37,321 nucleotides of DNA from NCBI GenBank assembly GCA_916715765.1, contig CAKAPG010000011.1, positions 1-37,321 on the forward strand, written 5' to 3'. Both the position numbers and the translations under genes were made by a program. The stretch is from an uncultured Atopobium sp. (GTDB lineage: Bacteria; Actinomycetota; Coriobacteriia; Coriobacteriales; Atopobiaceae). Positions 15,951-23,332 of this stretch are shown here, in pieces; the first letter of the stretch is position 1; the number at the start of each line of letters is the position of its first letter. Under the pieces are notes generated by a model, which had not been told where the DNA came from, ran no database searches, and was given only the letters and a program-made list of their open reading frames with translations.

Positions 15951-17597
15951 TTAGTCCTCTGGAACGGTGTAATCGGAATTTGATGTATCAATATCAATAT
16001 CAAAGAAGTGATAAATCAAGTTTCCAACCTTAGCGTTCTTGACGTACTTTTTAGCGACAAAGGAGTTCTTTGGCCAGTACAGAGGAAGTGTTGCGAAGTC
16101 TGTACGTGTGAGCAGGTTATCTGCGTCCTTGTAATCCTCTGTTCTCTTGTCCTTGTTAGACTCAGAGCGACCCTCAACAAGAAGCTTGTCAAACTCTGGG
16201 TTGTTGTAGAAGGAAGACTTCTTTGCAGCGTTGGTGCTGTAGAAGTAGGTGTAGAGGTGCTGATCGCCATCAGCAAACAGTGGATACCAACCAAGTGTAG
16301 TAATCTGAAGGTTACCAGCAGCCCAGTCAGTGTTCCAAACTGCGTTGTCCTCTACCTGGACATCAAGGGTAACGCCAATCTTGCTCCAGTACTCCTGGAC
16401 AGCAACAAGGAGTTTCTCGTAAGACTTTCTAACCTTTGCAGAAAGCTTAAGACCAGAAACACCAGCCTCAGAGAGAAGAGACTTAGCCTTCTCTGGATCA
16501 TACGCAAAAGCAGGTGCGCTCTTGTCGTAACCAGGGGTTGCTGGTGCAAGCCAACCGCTTGCAACGGTGCCGTTACCGGAAGCAATGTTGTCAACGAGCT
16601 CCTGGCGGTTAATTGCCAGGGAAAGTGCCTGACGAACCTTAGGATCGGTAAGCTCAAAGCCCTCTTTGAGGTTGAGGTTGATGAAGTTAACACCAAGAGT
16701 CTGATATGCAGTGATAAGGTCCTTGACGTCAGCATCGCTTGAATACTGCTGATACAGAGAAGATGGAAGATCGCAGAAGTCAATATCGTTGTTTTTGAAT
16801 GCAAGCAGCTGAGTGTTGGAATCGTCGTAGTAGTGAATACGAATCTCATCCAGAGCTGGCTTGCCATCGTGGTAGTCATCAAAGCGCTCAAGAACTACCT
16901 CAGTAGTGTCATCGTTGCTCTTAATCTTGTACTTACCAGTACCAATGAGGTTAGTACCGGTACCCCAATCAGCACCAGCAGCCTCGCAAGCCTTCTCTGG
17001 GAAGATGCAAGCATAGGAAATACCAAGAACGCTTACAAAGACAATGTAAGGCTCAGAGAGCGTAAAGGTAAAGTGAGTGTCGTCCTGAACAGTCAGACCC
17101 TCAAGCTCAGTAGCCTTACCAGCAAGCATCTCTGGAGCGCCCTTGATCTTGTCAAAGAAGCTGGTTGAGAGAGCCTTGGTCTCTGGCTTAAACATACGCT
17201 CAAAGGTGTACTTAACGTCCTTTGCGGTCAAAGTAGTACCATCGTGGAACTTAATACCCTCTTTGAGCTCGCACTTAAGGGTGACACCATCAGACTCAAA
17301 GGTTGGAATCTCTTTAAGCAGGCATGTAACAAGCTCGTTGTCCTCAGTCCAACGGAGCAGGGACTCACAAACAGAGTCTGCAACGCATGCGGACTGGGAG
17401 TTGTTTGCACGCTGCATATCAAGGCCCTGCTTAGAATTTGCAGAACCATAGCGAAGAATCTTCTTCTTATCAGATGTCTGAGTAGTATCAGTAGAAGGAG
17501 AGTTGCAGCCAGCCAGCATCATAGATGCGCCACCACCAGCCGCTACCATACCTGATGCCTTCAAAAAATTACGACGGCTTAGTGAGTTCTCCAGCAT
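15951..17597 (-). CDS. oppA: Oligopeptide-binding lipoprotein OppA (SBP_bac_5 family)
   Basis: This 548-residue peptide receptor is the first gene of the opp operon. The signal has a twin-arginine-like SRRNFLKASG and a lipobox MLAGC with Cys31. The SBP_bac_5 body is recognisable in ELKEGIKFHDGTTLTAKDVKYTFERMF, GTGKYKIKS and KVRQALSLAINR. It is close in plan and sequence to the solo OppA at 9977-11581, with conserved blocks throughout, so one arose by duplication of the other. AAGGG lies upstream of the ATG at 17597. No convincing promoter hexamers are seen in the 312-bp leader. Confidence 0.95.
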   Translation of the reverse strand: MLENSLSRRNFLKASGMVAAGGGASMMLAGCNSPSTDTTQTSDKKKILRYGSANSKQGLDMQRANNSQSACVADSVCESLLRWTEDNELVTCLLKEIPTFESDGVTLKCELKEGIKFHDGTTLTAKDVKYTFERMFKPETKALSTSFFDKIKGAPEMLAGKATELEGLTVQDDTHFTFTLSEPYIVFVSVLGISYACIFPEKACEAAGADWGTGTNLIGTGKYKIKSNDDTTEVVLERFDDYHDGKPALDEIRIHYYDDSNTQLLAFKNNDIDFCDLPSSLYQQYSSDADVKDLITAYQTLGVNFINLNLKEGFELTDPKVRQALSLAINRQELVDNIASGNGTVASGWLAPATPGYDKSAPAFAYDPEKAKSLLSEAGVSGLKLSAKVRKSYEKLLVAVQEYWSKIGVTLDVQVEDNAVWNTDWAAGNLQITTLGWYPLFADGDQHLYTYFYSTNAAKKSSFYNNPEFDKLLVEGRSESNKDKRTEDYKDADNLLTRTDFATLPLYWPKNSFVAKKYVKNAKVGNLIYHFFDIDIDTSNSDYTVPED

Positions 17598-17909
17598 GTT
17601 AACCCTTCTTTCTTATTAAAACGATTTATAAGACAACCCTGCTGGGGTTAGATAACTATACAAAACAATTACCAGCATCTACCCATATATACCTAGGATG
17701 AAATAGACATGAAACATTAAATTGCGCCGATAACAGCAAAATCTATTTACCTGCACTTTTTGTCTAACCATATAGGAATTGCCTATATTGAAACATAAAA
17801 ATTGACTAAGCATTTTTGGACAGTTGTCCATTTTGTCTATAAAAATATTGGCAGGTACCAAAACGATACCTGCCAATGAAATTACCTTTGACGAGAAATA
17901 CTCTCTGTC
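17598..17909. other. Intergenic region with palindromes upstream of the opp operon
   Basis: This 312-bp AT-rich gap separates the LPXTG gene from oppA, both on the minus strand. It holds the terminator at 17847-17877 and two possible operators: ATATAGG/CCTATAT (17770-17776 and 17782-17788) and TGGACA-GT-TGTCCA (17817-17830). A short repeat AACCC/GGGTT lies near 17635-17648. No open frame of note is seen. Confidence 0.5.
17841..17877 (-). terminator. Intrinsic terminator of the LPXTG protein gene
   Basis: ATTGGCAGGTA (17847-17857) pairs perfectly with TACCTGCCAAT (17867-17877), 9-nt loop. ATTTTTATAG follows on the minus strand. Confidence 0.88.
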
Positions 17910-19631
17910 TTAGTGCTTACGCTTCATAAGACCTGCGGCTGTTAAAGCAGATGCACCCATAACCATAAGAGGCATTACCAGAAGCTCTTCTCCCGTATTA
18001 GGAAGCTGTGCTTTCTTCTTCTTTGTCTTCTTCTCTTTTACAGGAGAAGCAGGGTTAGAAGGCTCTTCTGGAGCTGGAGTTGGTGCTGGAGCTGGAGTAT
18101 CAGACTCAACAGTGAGGGTAACCGTCTTTGCTGCCTCGTAGTCATTGCCTGCAGCTGCAGCATTGCCATTAAAGTAATAGTAATAGGTGACGGAATATGC
18201 GCCTGGAGTCTTGGAAATCTCTTCTGCCTTCTGAGCAACAGTTGCTGCATCCATAGTTGCGGTATCAAGTACAACTGCACCACTCTGATCAACAACCTTT
18301 ACGCGAGCATCAGCAGAACCAGCAGCAGGGGTAACCTGACCGGCGCTGTGATCAACCATAGCATCAAGGTTATCAAGAATAGTCCAGGAATCCTGATTAG
18401 CAGTAATAGTGCTGTCGTGTGCCGTAACTACCTGTCTAAGCTCTGTATAAAGTGGAGGAATGACGCCGTTGTTAAGATCAAGCTCGTCAGTTGAGTTCTC
18501 AGAAGCATTGATGACAAGGTTACTGCCGGAAAGAGAAGTGTACGAATACTCCTGATATACATCGTCAGCAAGATCATTATCAACAGCCAGCTGCCAGCCA
18601 GGAAGATTCAGATACAGTCCCCTATTGGAATTTCCAGTGTGAACCGAATAGCCATAGTCTCTCATGGCATTCTTAATGTTGGTCAAATCAATGTAGTATG
18701 CACCACCGGTATACAGTGCATCATTTTCTGTTGCGCTGTGACGGTCTTCATACAAGATATTGTCAACGTAAATATCACTTGCAGAAATAGTTGGCATGTA
18801 ATTCCACTCGTCCTGTGGAATAGCGTAATAGCTGCCGTCAGGCTTAATAATTACGCCCAGATATTTCTTGTTGCTGCTCAGAATGGAATTGTTTGTTCCC
18901 TGCTCCAAGACTTGTCTTGCAAACCTGACAGAAACACGAGGGTTTCCGTAAGAGGTTCTGTGGTCAAGCAGATACTGGGTAAGACCCACATAGTTAGTGC
19001 CGTACAGATTAAGAGTTGAACCATTGGTGAGTGTCAGCGGAACGGTAAGCGTAATGGTCTCACCAGCAGCCAGAGTACCAGAGATAGAAACGGAACGCAT
19101 CTCAGCATTGTCCTGACCAGCTGCCTGATATGCAGCATAAGCATTGGCTGCAGGCTGAGAACCAGAACCACCGTTCAGTCCATTAATGTTCAGGTTAATT
19201 GCAGTTGTTGCATTAGTTGATGAGAAGGCAAATCCTGTTGCACGCAAATCGGGATTTGGGCTAGAGCTGACATAGTATGTCAGTGGCAGCTGCATAATCT
19301 CGTTAACAGAAACTGGAGATGAAGAGATGTTGGTAATCTTTACCACTGCCTGCAGATTCTGATACTTATCAATATCTACGATGGAGCGGTTCATCTGAGT
19401 GGTGTCATTATCTTTATAAGCGTAGTTTGATGTCTGACCAGAAGCATCAGTGAAATAAACAGAACGCTCGATAAGACCATCTGCACTTACAGAAGGAGAC
19501 ACGTTAGTAGTAGTGCCGTTATAGAATGAATTGTTACTTGCAGCGTATGCAATATTTGGCATAAAGATTAAAGCTGCCAAAAATGCAAACACAACAGCAA
19601 GAAAACTGCGGCCCTGCATCTTTGATGTCAT
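17910..19631 (-). CDS. LPXTG-anchored cell-wall surface protein
   Basis: This 573-residue protein is secreted and attached to peptidoglycan by sortase. The N-terminal signal peptide is clear, with cleavage after AYA at about residue 30. The C-terminus has LPNTG at about residue 543, a hydrophobic segment and the charged tail MKRKH. Before it is a Pro/Ala spacer (SDTPAPAPTPAPEEP) and a Lys-rich stretch, typical of a wall-spanning region. Residues 30-430 match no domain I recognise; they are rich in Asn, Ser, Thr and Tyr, as in adhesins. Residues about 430-515 look like one Ig-like or bacterial-repeat domain (DARVKVVDQSGAVVLDT to EAAKTVTLTV). GAGGAGG precedes the ATG. No sortase gene is present nearby, so a housekeeping sortase is presumably used. 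Confidence 0.88.
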   Translation of the reverse strand: MTSKMQGRSFLAVVFAFLAALIFMPNIAYAASNNSFYNGTTTNVSPSVSADGLIERSVYFTDASGQTSNYAYKDNDTTQMNRSIVDIDKYQNLQAVVKITNISSSPVSVNEIMQLPLTYYVSSSPNPDLRATGFAFSSTNATTAINLNINGLNGGSGSQPAANAYAAYQAAGQDNAEMRSVSISGTLAAGETITLTVPLTLTNGSTLNLYGTNYVGLTQYLLDHRTSYGNPRVSVRFARQVLEQGTNNSILSSNKKYLGVIIKPDGSYYAIPQDEWNYMPTISASDIYVDNILYEDRHSATENDALYTGGAYYIDLTNIKNAMRDYGYSVHTGNSNRGLYLNLPGWQLAVDNDLADDVYQEYSYTSLSGSNLVINASENSTDELDLNNGVIPPLYTELRQVVTAHDSTITANQDSWTILDNLDAMVDHSAGQVTPAAGSADARVKVVDQSGAVVLDTATMDAATVAQKAEEISKTPGAYSVTYYYYFNGNAAAAGNDYEAAKTVTLTVESDTPAPAPTPAPEEPSNPASPVKEKKTKKKKAQLPNTGEELLVMPLMVMGASALTAAGLMKRKH

Positions 19632-19663
19632 AGGCGTATTCCTCCTCAGAATAAAAACTTAGC

Positions 19664-19693
19664 GTTATATTTTCGCATTAACACCCTGTTGAA
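19664..19693 (-). promoter_or_regulatory. Candidate promoter of the LPXTG protein gene
   Basis: On the minus strand TTCAAC (19688-19693) and TATAAC (19664-19669) are 18 bp apart, 32 bp before the start codon and after the rpsA terminator. Confidence 0.4.
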
Positions 19694-19718
19694 GGAATGG
19701 AGATATTTGTTACTCCCA

Positions 19719-19753
19719 TAAAAAAGAGACGCCATCTTTCGATGACGTCTCTT
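19719..19753 (-). terminator. Intrinsic terminator of rpsA
   Basis: AAGAGACGCCATC (19724-19736) pairs with GATGACGTCTCTT (19741-19753) with one mismatch and a TTTC tetraloop. Six T follow on the minus strand. Confidence 0.88.
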
Positions 19754-19780
19754 GACAATTACTTAGATGCGCAAAGCGTG

Positions 19781-21025
19781 TTACTCTGCAGCCTCTTCGG
19801 TTGCGTGTGCATTAGCCTCAGACTCAACCAGGTGAGCCTCAAGGTCAGCCTCAGCCTCAGCTGCTGCTGCCTCTGCTGCTGCGCGCTCCTCCTCTGGAAG
19901 TGGAGTGACCTCAATGTCAATGCCAAGGGTCTCTGCAGCTGCCTTCATAGACAGGGAGATGCGACGGCGGTCAAGATCAATCTCCATGACCTTTACCTGT
20001 ACAACGTCGCCAACCTTGCAGACCTGGGATGGAGCGGTGACGTGCTGCTTAGCCATCTCGGAGATGTGGACGAGGCCCTCAACGCCGTTGCCAAGGTCAA
20101 CAAATGCACCGAAGGTAACAAGCTTGGTGACAGTGCCCTCGATAATAGCGTCAACTGGGTACTTGGAAACAAGTACGCGCCATGGATCCTCAGAAGTCTG
20201 CTTAAGACCAAGGGAGATGCGCTCACGGTTAAGATCAACGTCAAGAACCTGAACCTCAACCTCCTGACCAACCTTAACAACCTCAGATGGGTGGTTAACG
20301 TGGTTCCAAGAAAGCTCGGAGATGTGAACCAGGCCGTCAATGCCGCCAAGGTCAACAAATGCACCAAACTCAACGATGGAGGAAACAGTACCCTTGAGCT
20401 TCATGCCAACCTGGAGCTTGCCCAGGATGTCCTGACGCTCTGCCTTACGAGCCTCCTCAAGAACAATGCGGCGAGAAAGAACAACGTTGTTACGGTTGCG
20501 ATCCATCTCGATAACACGAGCCTCAATACGAGTGCCCATGAATGCACCAAGGTCCTTGACACGACGAAGGTCAACAAGGGATGCAGGCAGGAAGCCACGG
20601 AGGCCAATGTCAAGAATCAGGCCGCCCTTAACAACCTCAATAACCTCGCCCTCAACGGTCTCACCGGCGTTGAACTTATCCTCAACTGCCTTCCAAGCAC
20701 GCTCGTACTCAGCACGCTTCTTGGAGAGAACCAGACGACCCTCTTTGTCCTCTTTCTGAAGGACAAGAGCCTCGACGTCCTCACCCAGGGAGATGATCTC
20801 TGCAGGGTTGACGTCTTTACGAATAGAAAGCTCACGAGCAGGAATAACGCCCTCAGACTTGTAGCCAATGTCTACGAGGACCTCATCGCGCTCAATTTTG
20901 ACGACGGTGCCGTTGACAAGATCTCCCTCATCAAAATCGGTAACAGTGCCGTCGATCAGGCTGTTCATTTCCTCATCGGAAATTTCATCCAAAGAGAAGA
21001 TGGACGAGTTCTGAATCTCACTCAA
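19781..21025 (-). CDS. rpsA: 30S ribosomal protein S1
   Basis: S1 is an RNA-binding ribosomal protein that helps place mRNA on the 30S subunit. The 414 residues contain four S1/OB-fold repeats, at about 36-104, 121-186, 206-275 and 291-361; the third and fourth show the classic GFGAFVDLG-like and GLVHISE core (VEFGAFVDLGGIDGLVHISE; VTFGAFVDLGNGVEGLVHISE). Four repeats is the Gram-positive form, fewer than the six of E. coli. The C-terminus is acidic and Ala-rich. The start is TTG at 21025 with GGAAGGGG 7 bases upstream; part of that ribosome site can pair with upstream GGCCCC. No other gene shares its transcript. Confidence 0.96.
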   Translation of the reverse strand: MSEIQNSSIFSLDEISDEEMNSLIDGTVTDFDEGDLVNGTVVKIERDEVLVDIGYKSEGVIPARELSIRKDVNPAEIISLGEDVEALVLQKEDKEGRLVLSKKRAEYERAWKAVEDKFNAGETVEGEVIEVVKGGLILDIGLRGFLPASLVDLRRVKDLGAFMGTRIEARVIEMDRNRNNVVLSRRIVLEEARKAERQDILGKLQVGMKLKGTVSSIVEFGAFVDLGGIDGLVHISELSWNHVNHPSEVVKVGQEVEVQVLDVDLNRERISLGLKQTSEDPWRVLVSKYPVDAIIEGTVTKLVTFGAFVDLGNGVEGLVHISEMAKQHVTAPSQVCKVGDVVQVKVMEIDLDRRRISLSMKAAAETLGIDIEVTPLPEEERAAAEAAAAEAEADLEAHLVESEANAHATEEAAE

Positions 21026-21029
21026 AAGT

Positions 21030-21052
21030 GGACCCCTTCCAAAACGGGGCCC
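21030..21052 (-). promoter_or_regulatory. Hairpin masking the rpsA ribosome-binding site
   Basis: In the minus-strand RNA, GGGCCCC-side bases (complement of 21046-21052) can pair with GGGGUCC (complement of 21030-21036): seven pairs including one G-U, loop 9 nt. The GGGG of the Shine-Dalgarno sequence lies in the stem. This may allow translational control, for example by S1 itself. Confidence 0.45.
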
Positions 21053-21168
21053 CGGTCAACATGGTTGCTGCCAGAGTGCCAATACGTGGGCTTCTCTACT
21101 CGGAAACTTACATGCTCTCGGGGGCCAACAGATACAGTGCATAGCTTGACGCCATACGGGCAATAGGA

Positions 21169-21207
21169 TAGCGCTCTTCGGCTGATTAAACAAGCCAAAG
21201 AGCGCTA
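21169..21207 (-). other. Strong hairpin between the HMA protein gene and rpsA
   Basis: TAGCGCTCTT (21169-21178) pairs with AAGAGCGCTA (21198-21207) and, after one mismatch, GGCT (21180-21183) with AGCC (21193-21196). No good T-tract follows on either strand. It may end transcripts from the HMA gene, or be part of a long rpsA leader. Confidence 0.55.
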
Positions 21208-21280
21208 CTTTGCACAGCTATTACGCAAGTTTTACAAAATTTCTTCAAAGTTTGTTTCTTGCGAGATGATTTGGTTGTGC

Positions 21281-21673
21281 TTACGCAAGAAGGCGATAAC
21301 CCTCTTTTTCTACGGCAGCTCGGTACGCATCAACATCAATTGGATTTTTGCTGAGGATACGTGCCTGGCCACCTGCTAGAGTAACCTGCGCCCATGTTCC
21401 CTCAATACTATCGAGGGCTCGAGTCACATGATTGACGCAGTTCTGGCAAGTCATACCACCAATCTCAAATGTCTGAACATAAGGATAATGAGACTCATCT
21501 TTGTCTTCTGGACCATCTGCAGCCGCAACTTGCTCTGTGTTACAAGTAGTAACACCTGTTCCTTCATCAGAGCAGCAGCCTTTTTTACCTGCAGCAATTC
21601 CATAAACACGATAAACCGCAAAACCACAAAGTGCTACAACAGCAAGAATAACAATGATATTGATTGGTGACAT
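21281..21673 (-). CDS. Membrane-anchored heavy-metal-associated (HMA) domain protein
   Basis: This 130-residue protein has one N-terminal membrane segment (residues 5-25), a short Cys-containing linker (KKGCCSDE at 30-37 and a TTCN at 42-45), an acidic spacer, and a C-terminal HMA domain with the copper/soft-metal motif GGMTCQNC (Cys76 and Cys79). The first 35 residues resemble the FeoB-associated Cys-rich small membrane proteins (hydrophobic helix, then KKGCC), here joined to an HMA domain. It probably handles a metal at the inner face of the membrane or receives it from a transporter. AGAAGGGAAG precedes the ATG. It follows flavodoxin by 109 bp and may share its transcript. Confidence 0.82.
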   Translation of the reverse strand: MSPINIIVILAVVALCGFAVYRVYGIAAGKKGCCSDEGTGVTTCNTEQVAAADGPEDKDESHYPYVQTFEIGGMTCQNCVNHVTRALDSIEGTWAQVTLAGGQARILSKNPIDVDAYRAAVEKEGYRLLA

Positions 21674-21686
21674 ACAAACTTCCCTT

Positions 21687-21764
21687 CTGTTGCTGTTTTA
21701 CTACCCACCATTTTCTAGATTATTCAAAAAATGATGTTTTTCTCGCTAAATTTAACAGCAACAG
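21687..21764 (-). repeat. 11-bp inverted repeat in the flavodoxin to HMA gap
   Basis: CTGTTGCTGTT (21687-21697) is perfectly complementary to AACAGCAACAG (21754-21764). The 56-nt loop contains a copy of the AGCGAGAA repeat. The inner arm ends just before the ribosome site of the HMA gene, so the stem would place that site at its base. Confidence 0.5.
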
Positions 21765-21782
21765 CAAAAATCGTGATGCAGC

Positions 21783-22187
21783 TTAAGCAGAAAGCTTTGC
21801 GCCAAGACCGCGAAGAGCCTCAAGAGCATCGTCATCTGGCTCAAGGTTGCAGATAAGAGTCTCAACAACGTTAACACCCTCTGCCTCAGCGTTCTGCTTC
21901 CAAGTCTCCATCCAGTCACCGGTTCCCCAGTCGTAAGAACCAAAGAGAGCGGTTGGCTTCTGGCCAAGCTTGCCTGCGCAGTCATTGAAGAGCTCCTCAA
22001 AATCAGGATCAAGCTCCTCGTCACCCATAGCAGGGCAGCCAAAAGCAAATGCATCGTACTGGTCGCACATATCAGCAGAGAACTCAGAGGACTCAATAGC
22101 CTCGGTATCTGCTGCACTTGCAAGCTCTTTAGCCATTGCCTCAGTATTGCCCGTCATGGACCAATACACAACTGCTACTTTACTCAT
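21783..22187 (-). CDS. Short-chain flavodoxin
   Basis: This is an FMN-binding electron carrier of 134 residues, the short-chain class. The phosphate-binding loop is WSMTGNTEAMA (residues 9-19, with Ser10, Thr12 and Thr15 around the FMN phosphate). The second flavin loop region is FGCPAMGDEELD near residue 49, and LFGSYDWGTGDW near 82 gives the third, with aromatic residues suited to stack on the isoalloxazine ring. The protein is very acidic, as usual. Flavodoxins often replace ferredoxin when iron is scarce, which fits the metal genes around it. It lies 84 bp after the DUF3793 gene. Confidence 0.94.
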   Translation of the reverse strand: MSKVAVVYWSMTGNTEAMAKELASAADTEAIESSEFSADMCDQYDAFAFGCPAMGDEELDPDFEELFNDCAGKLGQKPTALFGSYDWGTGDWMETWKQNAEAEGVNVVETLICNLEPDDDALEALRGLGAKLSA

Positions 22188-22271
22188 ACATTTCCTCCTT
22201 CTGTGTCCAGGTTCCCCCTGGAAAACTACACATTACTTTCAATACCTCAACAAGAAATCCAAGTGCACCCC

Positions 22272-23018
22272 TTATGCAACCTGGTATTTCTCGGCATTGC
22301 CATACGATGAGAGAATCTGCGCCAAAGATTCCCCTTGATAAAAACGAAGCTTGCAATGGTCTTCTGCATCTTTAAGCTGCTCCAGGCGCAAGCGAGTTTC
22401 TTCTGTGTTGTCATAGACTTTCCAAGCACCAGTAAAGAGCTCAGGCTGGCCGTTCATAAAGCCTTGAACATCTGCAAGCGGATAGCCCAGTACAAGTCCA
22501 ATCTCGTGCGGAAACGCGGCTTTTCTTGCATGAAAGGCAAAGATTTTTGAGCGCATGCTCTTCATCAACGCTTGTACCGACTCAGTGGAATGGCCAAAAG
22601 TAGCCAAGAACTCACAGTGCTCTGGTTTGGCGAGAATATCCTCAACCAGCTCAGGTCTATACGCAACGAACGATACTTTTCCACCCGAAATAGCAGAAGT
22701 AGCAAGGAGCGTTACCCCAAACAGCGAGAGCTCGTGTGTAGCGTTACAGAGAAATGCCCTCAGTGTTGGATCGGTGCAGATTAGGCTTGTACAAGAACTG
22801 CAAGACTTGTGGGACGCAAATGAAAAGAGTGCGGCTGGCTTGACGTGAGCAATAACACCAGCGGCACAGCGAACAAACGTTGTCGCAAAATCATGACAAA
22901 GCTCAGGCGTATACGCTCTTCTGCTTCCGGTAGAAACAAGCTTTTTATCAGCGGAATATACACAGGGAGAAGTAACGTCTAGGAGCAATGAATTCTCAAA
23001 AGAAGTAAGACAATCCAT
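22272..23018 (-). CDS. DUF3793 family protein
   Basis: This 248-residue protein has the family hallmark HEIGLVLGYPLADVQGFM near residues 170-188, followed by WKVYDN and a C-terminal LRFYQGESLAQIL segment. Its function is not established. It contains several Cys, including SCSSCTSLIC near residue 75, that might bind a metal or a cofactor. In other anaerobes this family often sits beside flavodoxin and iron-transport genes, as here, so a role in iron or redox balance is inferred. AAGGGAG precedes the ATG at 23018. It is first in a likely three-gene unit with flavodoxin and the HMA protein, and starts 21 bp after the terminator of the small RNA element at 23039-23113. Confidence 0.85.
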   Translation of the reverse strand: MDCLTSFENSLLLDVTSPCVYSADKKLVSTGSRRAYTPELCHDFATTFVRCAAGVIAHVKPAALFSFASHKSCSSCTSLICTDPTLRAFLCNATHELSLFGVTLLATSAISGGKVSFVAYRPELVEDILAKPEHCEFLATFGHSTESVQALMKSMRSKIFAFHARKAAFPHEIGLVLGYPLADVQGFMNGQPELFTGAWKVYDNTEETRLRLEQLKDAEDHCKLRFYQGESLAQILSSYGNAEKYQVA

Positions 23019-23038
23019 ACCGCACTTGCTCCCTTCTT

Positions 23039-23125
23039 AAAAATGCGCCGTCGACTAAAAGGGAGCCGACGGCGCCTGGATTCCGGACCCTTGGAGAGGG
23101 GAAAGGTTCCGGGCTGATAAAGCAA
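23039..23125 (-). ncRNA. Predicted small RNA element A with CCCUCUCC loop
   Basis: On the minus strand a stem formed by 23083-23092 and 23103-23112 (one mismatch) closes a C-rich loop, UCCCCUCUCC. It is followed by a GC-rich terminator stem (23045-23053 with 23067-23075) and five T (23039-23043). Upstream, TTGCTTTAT(T)CAG and GGTTAACTT are shared with element B at 28500-28619, as is the loop CCCUCUCC. The 5' end and promoter are not clear. It could be a free small RNA, or an attenuated leader of the DUF3793 gene 21 bp downstream; element B, which has no downstream gene on its strand, argues for a small RNA. Confidence 0.5.
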
Positions 23126-23251
23126 ATTTGTTAGAACTAGCTCCTGTTATATAAAAACCTTAACAAGTTAACCTCTTCTAACTATTTAAAGTGTAAGCCT
23201 TAGCTAACTAATTGCAAGTGAAAACTCAAAATATTTTTACTTTTTGACAGA

Positions 23252-23292
23252 AAAAAGCTCCCGTCTCTTACGAATAAGAAACGGGAGCTTTA
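23252..23292 (-). terminator. Intrinsic terminator of the P-type ATPase gene
   Basis: AAAGCTCCCGT (23255-23265) pairs perfectly with ACGGGAGCTTT (23282-23292). After one mismatch, TCTTA/TAAGA extends the stem to a CGAA tetraloop. Six T follow on the minus strand. Confidence 0.92.
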
Positions 23293-23332
23293 ACGTGATC
23301 TAAGAAACTCTTTGCTAGCGCACAGGTACGCT

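Larger units (their letters stand above)
23019..23332. other. Intergenic region between the DUF3793 gene and the P-type ATPase gene
   Basis: This 314-bp gap holds small RNA element A, an AT-rich stretch (23126-23250) with the short palindrome TTAGCTAA near 23200, and the ATPase terminator at 23252-23292. No coding frame is evident. Confidence 0.6.

Noticed and set aside
19697..21166. Long plus-strand open frame of 489 codons
   Set aside because: It lies antisense to the whole of rpsA; its Asn/Leu/Thr-rich product is the mirror of S1 codon usage and it has no recognisable domain or good ribosome site.
23039..23125. Riboswitch controlling the DUF3793 gene
   Set aside because: The sibling element at 28500-28619 has no gene downstream on its strand, and neither element shows the conserved bases of the TPP, FMN, SAM, glycine, cobalamin, Mn, NiCo or fluoride classes as I know them. 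Not excluded, but a small RNA fits better.
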